Positions 1-12,766 of a stretch of 64,000 bases of DNA are shown one piece after another. The position numbers and the translations under genes were made by a program. The notes beneath the pieces are model-generated. The model was given only the letters and a program-made list of their open reading frames with translations, was not told where the DNA came from and did no database searches. The stretch's first letter is position 1; each line of letters starts with the position of its first letter. This stretch comes from Salarias fasciatus (Eukaryota > Chordata > Actinopteri > Blenniiformes > Blenniidae), in assembly GCF_902148845.1 (NCBI RefSeq), contig NW_021941230.1, forward strand, positions 11,878,783-11,942,782. Reading direction: 5' to 3'.

Positions 1-3555
<3,555 letters not shown>

Positions 3556-5105
3556 ACCCCCACCCTCACATTCCCGCTCTGTGTTCCTTCATCACCTTCG
3601 CCTCGTTGGTTTACCATCGTCAGCTCGCGTGCGCGTGTATGTGTGTGTGTGTACGGGTGTGTGTGTGTGTGTGTGTGTGTGTTTTCCTGCTTGCCACACG
3701 ACGCAGGCGTCGTGTTTCCACAGCAGGACTTTGTTCCTCCAACAAGACTATATAGTTTCAAGTGGCCTTTCTGCCCAGTTTTTTTGTTTTGTTTTGTTTT
3801 GTTTTGTTTTCTCTTTTTCCCGTCGGCCTTCGACGCAGCCCGGCGGGCCGGCGCCGCCGAGGCCAGAACCTCCAAGCTGCTCCCGCAGCGGCCTTATGCA
3901 GTAAGACGGCTCCACCGATCCCCGCCCCGAACCCTCTCTGCCTTTTCTACGTGTGCTTGAGTCGTTTCTTTCTTTTTCTTTTTTTTTTTTGTTGTTGTTT
4001 TTTTTGGGGGCCTTTTGAGATTCAGTAGGAACCAGTTTGCGATGTCTGTCCTCCAGGTTTTAATGTTCAGATATATCGTCACAACACTACGACGTGAAGG
4101 TTCATCACACGCTTCATTGAATGTTTTTTAAGTTACTTGAATTCCGTGTTTATTTATGAGTCGGCGTAGCATTTCCTCCCAGCACACCTGAGAGAGAGAA
4201 AAAAAAAAAAAACTCCTCCGACTGTTCAGACTCAAGAAGGGCTCCAAGAGATGTCAGTGTTCACAGCAATACCGCTCGTTCGTGGCGTGCCTGTTGACGC
4301 TTCGTGTCCGTCCTCGATCGCCGGTCTTCCTCCAGCTCGGCTGGGTCGCCCTCGTTCCGCCGCCCTCCCGGTCCGTCGTCTCTCCTGCTGCGTTGCGAAC
4401 GAGTTTCAAAGCAGTTGTGGATGTTTTCTCGGTGTGAAGAGATGCTGAGGCATTTTATTTTTTGTTTTTTTTTTTTTGTTGTTGTTGTTTTATTCATGCC
4501 AAATCCTCCATCTGTCTGTGTCGTCTCCCTCCCTCGACTGTTCACGCCCGTCGTGTTTGTTTTTGTATTTACTTTATTATGGAAATGTCATTTTCAGATT
4601 CCAGTCCGAGGTGCACCGCTAGTCAGAATACCACTGCTTTAGGACTTTTTTTTTCCACGACTGCAACAAAACGGAGTGCCTTGAACCCAGCGTGGTGTTA
4701 AAACAGAGCTCCTCTCACTTTACTGAAGCTTGCCGTCCCGAAACGAGATACAAACGAAAGCAGCATTCCAGCAGTTTAAACTTCCACTCTCTGAACGGGA
4801 ACCAACAGTTTCGATAGGAAAGGAAAGAAAAGAAGAAAAAACAACAAATCAAAACGTACTCTTTTGTGTCTTAGCTACGTTCTCTGTGACTGTCACCAAA
4901 TGGATGTGTGTATATCTGTGATTATTTATGAATACGGTATATAATGTACAGCATGATTTTTATTTCAGCGTCTTTGAAAATGTACTTTTTGCACTTTCCA
5001 GGTACTTTAATTGTAACAAATTGTTTTAACTCGGCTCCCTAATCTGTACAAACGGCTTTGTATACACCAGTGGAAAATGGATCATTAAAGTCTGAAAATG
5101 AAATC
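3556..5105 (+). other. nbeal1: nbeal1 3' UTR
   Basis: About 1.5 kb without a plausible coding exon after the nbeal1 stop. It is rich in T runs and holds a (GT)n tract at about 3639-3682. An ATTAAA-type polyadenylation signal lies at 5084-5089, after an AT-rich stretch. The exact cleavage site is not visible, so the end is estimated from the signal. Confidence 0.7.
5084..5089 (+). terminator. nbeal1 polyadenylation signal (ATTAAA)
   Basis: ATTAAA at the end of the presumed nbeal1 3' UTR. It lies about 70 bp from the opposing signal of the lectin gene, so the two genes end almost back to back. Confidence 0.6.
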
Positions 5106-5159
5106 TGGACCCAGTGGAGTGTGTTCAATGGATGAACGTGGGCAGACGAGTGCAGAGTT

Positions 5160-5165
5160 TTTATT
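5160..5165 (-). terminator. Lectin polyadenylation signal (AATAAA on minus strand)
   Basis: Reverse-complement AATAAA (TTTATT on plus) 61 bp beyond the lectin stop codon, giving a very short 3' UTR. It faces the nbeal1 signal at 5084-5089. Confidence 0.6.
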
Positions 5166-5225
5166 TTCAGAGAGCACAGAGCAGAGGGTGCGACCGGTCG
5201 GTCGGGACAGTGGCGGTGCGCCGCC

Positions 5226-7995
5226 TCACGCCGGCAGAGGGTACGCGCAGATGGACGCCCTCTTCAGGTCGCAGTCGGCGGCGGTCCACCAGCTCTCGTC
5301 TGCGGAGAAATGACGCATCGTAGAAGAGCGTTCCGGGATCCGTGAACTTTTAACGGTGCGATTACAGCAACCGACCGCTCGTCTTGATGTACACAAGGTC
5401 ACGGAGATAGCGGCTTATCTGCCTCGCGTACGAGTGTGTGGGTGTCCCCCCCCCCCCCCCTCCATTACCTGTCCTGAACATCTCCACGCAGACGGGCTTG
5501 TCGGTGTGGATGTTGGGGTGACCGGGCATCCAGTCGCTGTAGCGCCACGCCGAGCCGTCCGCCCAGGACGCCCGCTGCCTCTGCGGGGTGCCATCAGGTT
5601 CAGAACAACAAACTCTGCAGCCTTTCTAGATTTGTTTTTTGAACGCTCTGGCCTCGCGTCCTTACAGGAAATAATCTCAGAGAACATGTTCAAGTTCAAA
5701 GGTCAATGTTTCACCAAGGTAAGAACAACACTCTGTGCTGTTGATAACGTATCAGACGGAGCTCTCCTTGGCCCCTCTTTCGGTGCCACGGCCGATCGGC
5801 TGCGATGCGGCTGATGAGAACAACTTGCCTGAACCGCGGCGCCGAGCCAAGTCAGCACAGGGTGGTTCTGGCCTCCCCTGGTCACCAGGGAAACGAGGCG
5901 GGCATGAAGATCTCCACTGCTGACGGATGCGAGTTCAGCGTTTGGGGCCGAAGCTCTGCACCGGGCCTTGAGATTCACGGGGAGGACACAAAACAAGATG
6001 TTGAATTTGAATATTTCTTTAATGCTGGTGTCTTCTGTGATCCTGAGAGAAAAATTGGTCTAACCTGTGCGTCCCGGAAGGTCAGAGGTGTGGGCTGGAA
6101 CTCGTAGCACTTTCCACTGATGATCTCCCCCATACATCCTGCTGTTTTGATACTGGACGGTTCGGTTCCCTGTCTGAAACCCTCTCGAAGAGACCTGAAA
6201 GGTCCGGCCATTAACCTACGAACACCTGAAGGAGGCATCCTGGGTTCGGTTCCCTGTCTGAAGCCATCAGGAATCGACCTGATGTGCTCAGTTCCCTGCC
6301 TGAAACCCTCTGGGATCTGAGGGGAACGTTCGGTTCCCTGTCTGAAGCCCTCTGGGATCTGAGGGGAACGTTCGGTTCCCTGTCTGAAGCCCTCTGGGAT
6401 CTGAGGGGAACGTTCGGTTCCCTGTCTGAAGCCTTCTGGGATCTGAGGGGAACGTTCGGTTCCCTGTCTGAAGCCCTCTGGGATCTGAGGGGAACGTTCG
6501 GTTCCCTGTCTGAAGCCCTCTGGGATCTGAGGGGAACGTTCGGTTCCCTGTCTGAAGCCCTCTGGGATCTGAGGGGAACGTTCGGTTCCCTGTCTGAAGC
6601 CTTCTGGGATCTGAGGGGAACGTTCGGTTCCCTGTCTGAAGCCCTCTGGGATCTGAGGGGAACGTTCGGTTCCCTGTCTGAAACCCTCTCGAAGAGACCT
6701 GAAAGGTCCGGCCATTAACCTACGAACACCTGAAGGAAGCATCCTGGGTTCGGTTCCCTGTCTGAAGCCATCAGGAATCGACCTGATGTGCTCAGTTCCC
6801 TGCCTGAAACCCTCTGGGATCTGAGGGGAACGTTCGGTTCCCTGTCTGAAGCCCTCTGGGATCTGAGGGGAACGTTCGGTTCCCTGTCTGAAGCCCTCTG
6901 GGATCTGAGGGGAACGTTCGGTTCCCTGTCTGAAGCCCTCTGGGATCTGAGGGGAACGTTCGGTTCCCTGTCTGAAACCCTCTGGGATCTGAGGGGAACG
7001 TTCGGTTCCCTGTCTGAAGCCCTCTGGGATCTGAGGGGAACGTTCGGTTCCCTGTCTGAAGCCCTCTGGGATCTGAGGGGAACGTTCGGTTCCCTGTCTG
7101 AAGCCCTCTGGGAGACCATAAACTGAACGTTCCTCCACACGGAGCCAACCACCACCGATCCTCTTCACTGGAACATCAGCGGGAACTGGAAGAACGAGAG
7201 ACCCGGAGTTGGACGGGACAGTTTCAAGACGATCTGCACGGTCGGCATGTCGGGCGCCGCTGGTTCTCTCCTCCCTCCCTTGGCTCTCACCCGCTCGCCG
7301 GTCCATCTCGCTGAGGTGTTCTCGCACCAGACCGGTATTCAGGTCAACGATGAGCCTCCTGGAGGGCTCGGTGCCTTGCCTGAAGCCGTCGGGGACGAAC
7401 GCCCCGGCGGCAGAGCCATCGGGGAGCCGGCGGCTTGACCCCCGTAAACCTTTGGGGGCGACGACGGGGGCGGCTTCCAGGCCTGCGGAACATCGGGTTT
7501 CGCTTAAAAACTCAGAAGAACTCATTTCTTTCACTGCAGTTGCTGTGGAGATGTTCGCAGAGTCCAGACTGGAAATGTGTTTTGTTTTTGTTTTTAATTT
7601 AGTCCACCAGCATGGTGGCGACACATTTGACCTTTCGGGTCAGCGGTTAACTCCAGTGTCAGGCTTTCCTTAGCAGTGTCATAATTCAGTAACAGCAATC
7701 AGGATTTGCGTTACCGACTGAGGGAACCGATAGCTTTGCTGCCGTAGAAACAGAAAATAATCCCAGAGTGTGGTAAGACACGGAAAGATCACTAACAAGG
7801 ATTCTGTCTGTTTGCTTTTCTCTCCAGCCCTGCGGTTTGGAAACACGGACTTAAAACAAACAACTAAAACTCACAATAAAACAAGTACTTCAGCCTCATT
7901 TTCCTGTCCAAATTTAACTGTTTCCAGGAATGAAGGAACGTGAAATAAGAGGTCTCACCTGACAGCGCCAGGAACAGAAGAACCAACTGGAACAT
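5226..7995 (-). CDS. Secreted C-type lectin-like protein with a 14-residue tandem-repeat stalk
   Basis: Predicted 592-residue secreted protein from five coding exons (minus strand, in order): 7959-7995, 6065-7482, 5829-5966, 5469-5580, 5226-5299; all phases agree. Exon 1 gives a signal peptide (MFQLVLLFLALSG). Exon 2 carries the repeat stalk, about residues 137-457, built on EGFRQGTERSPQIP. The last about 134 residues form a long-form C-type lectin domain: Cys pairs expected at 462-471, 488-586 and 562-578, with PNAELASVSS, TWLGAAVQ and WADGSAWRYSDW. The usual Ca2+/sugar motifs are altered (HPN where EPN or QPD is usual; no WND), so sugar binding is uncertain. The intron between 5829 and 5580 starts with GC (CAG|GCAAGT). 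The domain resembles fish nattectin-like and antifreeze-II-like lectins. Repeat stalks of this kind are not typical of those families as I know them. Confidence 0.85.
6160..7110 (-). repeat. Coding minisatellite, 42-bp unit, in the lectin gene
   Basis: Tandem array of a 42-bp unit encoding EGFRQGTERSPQIP, inside lectin exon 2. It is arranged as two higher-order blocks. One spans 6177-6680 (504 bp, twelve units) and the other runs from 6681 to about 7100 (ten units). Each block has a run of identical units (nine and seven) followed by a variant unit (EHIRSIPD) and a two-unit spacer (RMPPSGVRRLMAGPFRSL, or ML in the other block). Units within a run are nearly identical at DNA level, which points to recent unequal exchange. 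Degenerate units continue to about position 7385. Confidence 0.95.
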
Positions 7996-8070
7996 CCTGC
8001 AAATATCAGGAGAAACTCCTCAGTTTTTTAAAGCTGCGCTTCATTGTTCTTCTCTCTTTTCCTCGCTTAC

Positions 8071-8130
8071 CTGAGACTGCAGCGACCATCAGCGAGCAGC
8101 TCAGAAAGACGGCGTTTCCTCTCTAATATA
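8071..8130 (-). promoter_or_regulatory. Lectin core promoter and 5' UTR exon
   Basis: On the minus strand a TATA-like TATATTAG lies at 8123-8130. About 30 bp downstream begins a short untranslated exon ending at 8071 with a good GT donor (CAG|GTAAGC). It joins an acceptor (TTTGCAG) just before 7996, one base ahead of the signal-peptide ATG at 7995. The untranslated exon contains an upstream ATG (8087-8089) in a different frame from the main ORF. Confidence 0.5.
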
Positions 8131-9770
8131 CCCGTCACCCGGTCATAAAATCCGGCCTTTGCTTCTCATCTCTCGCGGCTTTATGGTTCCTGTGACGTGA
8201 TGAACCTTGCTCTTTGTAGTGAGGTTCAAACATATTAGTAATATCGCTGATGAGGCGCTCAGACTCTCGGCTTTTCGGTGATCGATGACGCCGTTCGCAT
8301 CGTGTTTTGTAGATCAAGAGAGGTGAACGGCACCAGGTTCAGTAGAGATGTGGGTTGATCAATATTTGGGGAAAATAAACCCCACACACACATACACACA
8401 CACACACACAAACACTGCACAGAGAAGCACTCCATACATATACTAATCTGTGTTTTGTGTCTTTTTAAGCTCATTAGGGTTCTTCTGTTATATTTTTCCA
8501 GGAATGTGGCGTGGTGTCCCTCTGAAGGGCCTCCAGCCGGGGTTCACCAGGTTCGAGGTCAGGCGTGACATCCTTCCGTGCGATCCCACCAGCATGACAG
8601 GGAGGCGCGAGAAGACACGTGACGCCGTGCACCCCCGTTGGCTCTCCATCAATGCCTGTTTTTTTTTTTTTTTCGTGAGGAGGTCACGATGCTTCAGCCC
8701 CACAAATCAGTCCAACACTGTGATTAATACTTGCGCTAACTCCTGCACAAATCCTGATTAACCAGTGCATGCGAGCACGTTCATGTGCACAGGCCTGGGA
8801 GGAAAACCAACATGTTAACATTGAAAGTTTGCAACATTTTAGCTTCATGCAAAATATTACATTTTCTCATAATTTCAAATGCAGAAAATTTGCGTTGCTC
8901 TTTACTTTTTACACATCCATGCTGACATTTCATGAAGTCGTTGCTTTCATTCACTTCAGTTGTTCTCCAACTTGATTTGGCTGTTAACTGAACTGCATTC
9001 TCAAATACTTTACACAGAGGAACGTATTACGACGTTCATGGCAGAGAGGTGCTCTGAAAAACAGGTCTGTTAGAAACACATCAGGATGTAAATATTAGGT
9101 ACAAAAACAACCCGAGTCAACACACAGTGTGAGAGGTGTGTGTGCACATTTAAATTAACGGCAAGAATAAGCTGAAAAGGACTGCGTGGGACCCACAAAC
9201 GTGACTCAAAAAGAGAGTAAAGAACTTACATAAAAGATAATGTCTGTTTAGAAGAGTGAAATGAATCCCAGATGAATATACAAGGGTAATTTTTACCCAC
9301 CAATACAGTCAAGGTCAACATAATGATTCTATTAAAAAAAACAATTGAAAATTAACATAATATGGGACAGAATATGCTCCTTTAAGCAACATATTTGAGA
9401 ATGCAGTGCAGTTGTCTCTGAAGGTGATTTTGTGGAGACAGGGTTGCAACCTGAGGAGACTTTAGAGCAGAATAGAAACGGTTGTTGTAAAATAGTACAG
9501 ATTAGAATGGAATGTAGCTAATAAAATAAAACACAAAAGAATATATGTTTTTTGAATCACGGAAGGAAAAGTGTTATTTTCGGTTCGCGCAGAATAAAAT
9601 ATGAAATCTGAAATGATAAAAATGTGTCAAGATAATTAACATGTCGATCAAAATATCTAAAATTACTCTAAACTTATGCAATCCTCGTTGTGCCTTCTTA
9701 CTCAGATTTATTATCTTTATTTCTTATTTTCTTACTAAACTTAACATTTGTTGTTATTGTTGAGGCAGAT
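8131..9770. other. Intergenic region, lectin to fdx1
   Basis: AT-rich intergenic DNA with no credible exon. It contains a short (CA)n tract at about 8383-8410. The longest open frames are about 100 codons, have no recognisable domain, and are taken as chance. Confidence 0.6.
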
Positions 9771-10132
9771 GACGCGGCGTGACGTCACCACGCCCCCCCG
9801 ACCGGAAGCCGCTCGTCGCCTGTACGTAACGCATGGACGGGGGTCGAGTGGTGTAACCGAGCCGGACGCGGACAGCCTGCACTCGGTGCTCTGCAGCCGT
9901 GCGGGACGCAGGACCAGGCGGTCGGTGGAAGGGCGTTCGGAGTCGTTACACAACCCGGCGGGCCGCCGCGCGTCATGACCCGGACACTCACGGAGTAACA
10001 CCCGCGGCGGAGTCGAGCTAGCTTTAGCCGGCTAGCGTAGGTCGAAGAAAAGAAAAAGTTCTCGACGCGAAGCGAGTCCCGGCCGGTTCCGTCAACAGTC
10101 AGTCGTCCCGGTCATCTTCGTGGGGGGTTTTA
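9770..10132 (+). promoter_or_regulatory. fdx1: CpG-rich promoter and 5' UTR of fdx1
   Basis: Composition changes sharply from AT-rich to GC- and CpG-rich at about 9770 and stays so to the first fdx1 exon. This is a CpG-island type promoter without an obvious TATA box. The transcription start cannot be placed exactly. Confidence 0.6.
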
Positions 10133-11683
10133 ATGGCTCTGGTGGCGGCGTTAACGCGGCTGGCCCGGGTCCGACAGCGGAGGACGGCGGCGGCGGCAGC
10201 CTGGAGCTTCTTCCAGGGCGGAGAGAGGAGCTTCAGCCCCGGAACCAACCCGCTCAGGTGGAACTCTCGTCAGATTAAATGTCTTTATTCTCTGTGTGTG
10301 ATGACCGGGCTCAAAGCAGCAGCTGGCGCTGCGGGAGCCTTGACACGTCCAGAAAGTGATGGATCTTGTGTAGTTTCCAGGCTCTGGCTGGACCCAGACC
10401 CCCACAAGACCCCCACAAGACCCCCGTGCAGTTGCGCAATGGGTGAAGCTGAAGGTTTTGTTGTTCTTGTGGACCCCGGGGGGGCGGGGGGGGACAGTTA
10501 CTCCTGCCGGAGGGGCCGCCTGTTAAACAGCTCACTCTCAGCTCTCAGCTCTCAGCAACTTGATGTGTGGTTCTTTTTGTGTGCGCGCGCGTCTCGTGCG
10601 CATCACCTGCACTGTTGCTGATCCGCCGTTGAAGCCCTGAAGGGAAGCAGGCGTCTGGCGTAGAAACTCATTTCTGGTCAGAAAACAAAGTTTAACACCA
10701 GTTTCTGAAAGGTCACTCAGTCCAAAAGCAGTGTGGGAAAACGGGAGTGTTTCTTTTTCTTTTTTCTTTTTTTTTCCAGGGGATTACTTTGTGTTCTCAC
10801 AGGCTGTGCACTCTGCTTTGAGGTCATTCAGGTTTTTTAGTGGCTGCACGTTCATTAAAACACCGACACATGTTGAAGCAGGTAAAGTCTTTCCTCTGTG
10901 CTTGTTCCGCCTGTCGCTCAAGTCAATTCTCAATCCCCACAGGGCTGAGAAGGTGACGGTCCACTTCGTGAACCGGGACGGTGAGAAGATCACCGTGAAG
11001 GGCTCGCCCGGAGACTCCCTGCTGGATGTGGTCATCAACGAAGACCTCGACTTCGACGGTTTTGGTGCGTAAAGCACACCCTGTGATGAACGGCTCGGTG
11101 TGATTCGGTGATGTGACGAAGGTGTGTGTGTGTGTGTGTGTGTGTGCGCGCCGCAGGAGCGTGCGAGGGGACGCTGGCATGCTCCACGTGCCATCTGATC
11201 TTCGACGAGGAGACGTACAAGAAGCTGGGCCCCGTCACGGACGAGGAGATGGACATGCTGGACTTGGCCTACAGCCTCACCGACACGTGAGGAGCCGCGC
11301 ACAAAACACCGCAGTAGATTTTTGAGCGTTAATCCTGATTAAGCTGGTAAATGCGGGGTTCATTCGATCCGTGCTTTTTTTTTTTTGTAAGGTACTCTTA
11401 TTTCCCAAGGGTCAGTTCAGGTCAGATAGGTTTATACAATCGCCTTTTCTTCGCGCTCTGTAAGAATTTAGGAATTCGCTAGAATAAACGGTCTGAGAGG
11501 AACTCTGCAGTGTGTGAAACTGCGAGTTTGATCGCTTTTGGAGGTCGTAACGCGTCTCCGTCTTCTGCCCTCAGCTCCCGTCTGGGTTGTCAGGTCTGCC
11601 TGTCCAAGTCCCTGGAGGGCATCGTGGCCCGCGTCCCCGAGACCATCTCCGACATCCGACAGAGCAAAGACGGTTCGTCTTAA
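10133..11683 (+). CDS. fdx1: Adrenodoxin (ferredoxin 1), mitochondrial [2Fe-2S] protein
   Basis: Mitochondrial electron carrier that takes electrons from ferredoxin reductase and passes them to mitochondrial P450s in steroid and vitamin D metabolism; FDX1 is also linked to protein lipoylation. Four exons: 10133-10257, 10943-11064, 11157-11286, 11575-11683, giving 161 residues. Residues 1 to about 41 are Arg/Ala-rich and suit a mitochondrial presequence. The cluster ligands are Cys85, Cys91 and Cys94 ([16 protein letters not shown]) and Cys131 ([10 protein letters not shown]). The partner-binding acidic helix is [11 protein letters not shown], as in vertebrate FDX1. Shorter than human FDX1 (184 residues), mainly in the presequence. 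FDX2 is less likely because of [18 protein letters not shown]. The exon 3 acceptor is preceded by a (GT)n tract. I cannot say whether this is teleost fdx1 or fdx1b. Confidence 0.95.
11122..11146 (+). repeat. (GT)n before the fdx1 exon 3 acceptor
   Basis: GT repeat followed only by CGCGCCGCAG before exon 11157-11286. The 92-bp intron has no clear pyrimidine tract. Confidence 0.95.
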
Positions 11684-12067
11684 CCGGAGCCCCCGACCCC
11701 CGAGGGGTGTGTAGATGTGAATCGGTCAGCCTCTCACTAACAAAGAAGCAAAAAATCTCCACTTGACTGGAGAATTTTTTCCACCCCAGCTTGAATTTAA
11801 CAATATTTATACGGATGTTTAGCTCTTTTCAGGGTCTTTTTAAAGCATTACATCGATCTTTGTTCCACTGGAATTTGTCGAAGCTGACTGAGATGTTTGT
11901 AATAAAGCTAACTCCACCACCCCAACTCTTCATATTTGCATCAAATGTATCTTGTTTGCAATCAGATCTTTTATGTAACCATGTAATTTTATGATGTGAT
12001 TGTACATAGCTAGAAGACACACACACACACATATATATATATATATCTGTGTATAAAGAGGAGATGG

Positions 12068-12073
12068 AATAAA
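12068..12073 (+). terminator. fdx1: fdx1 polyadenylation signal (AATAAA)
   Basis: AATAAA 385 bp after the fdx1 stop. Another AATAAA lies near 11900. The convergent arhgap20 gene has a minus-strand AATAAA at 12167-12172, so these two genes also end about 100 bp apart. Confidence 0.5.
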
Positions 12074-12166
12074 ATTCTGCTTTCTAACAGCGTGTTGGTA
12101 CTTTAAAAAAACAAAAAAAACAAAACCCCCAATGTGAACGTTCCGTGTTTTAGCTTGCGGGATAGT

Positions 12167-12172
12167 TTTATT
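12167..12172 (-). terminator. arhgap20: arhgap20 polyadenylation signal
   Basis: Minus-strand AATAAA (TTTATT on plus), about 600 bp beyond the arhgap20 stop codon at 12767. Confidence 0.5.
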
Positions 12173-12766
12173 TGCAGGTTTGCAAGCGTACAAATACATC
12201 ATAAAGAGGCGGTTGTCCTAAAATACAAAGCTTTTTAAAAAAAAAAATGGCATGACAGGCCTATGTGGAAACTGGATCGTTGGCAAAACGTACAAAAAGT
12301 CGAGTCTAACATTAAGTGTAAAAGCTGAGGAGCGAGGAGCTTCTTAAGGCCAGTCTAAAGACAGTTGGCAGCACAAGAGGTCGCTAAAAGAACCGGAACC
12401 GGAGTTTCTGTACTTCTCGGGGAGTCGTTACTAACCAGGCGAGCGTCTCTGAAAACTTGTTGGGTGAATGGATGCAAACGTTCCCTGAAGCGATCGGCCT
12501 AAAACTATTTGTTCACGAGAAAAAGGCAACAACAGGTAAATTTACATTGGCAGGTTTCAAACTTTGGCCTAATATGTACACAGTTTTTTTTTTCCTTTGT
12601 TTTTTTTTTTTTCTTTTTACGTAAAACTGAATTCATTGATTAAGATGGGGTACGTGTGGTCTGCTTTAAGCTGGGTATTTTTCCACATGTGAGCAAAAAC
12701 CTTTCCCTTCAGTGGAGAGCCGTGACGCCTCGGAGAGCGGTGGTGTTTTTTTGTCAGGCGTGTTTA

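Noticed and set aside
6160-7110. CRISPR-like array
   Set aside because: Regular repeats, but they are contiguous with no unique spacers, are coding, and lie in a vertebrate genome.
6284-7126. Plus-strand open frames of 112-144 codons in the 42-bp repeat
   Set aside because: They are the antisense of the lectin repeat. The unit length is a multiple of 3, so several frames stay open by arithmetic. The minus frame alone joins a signal peptide and a lectin domain.
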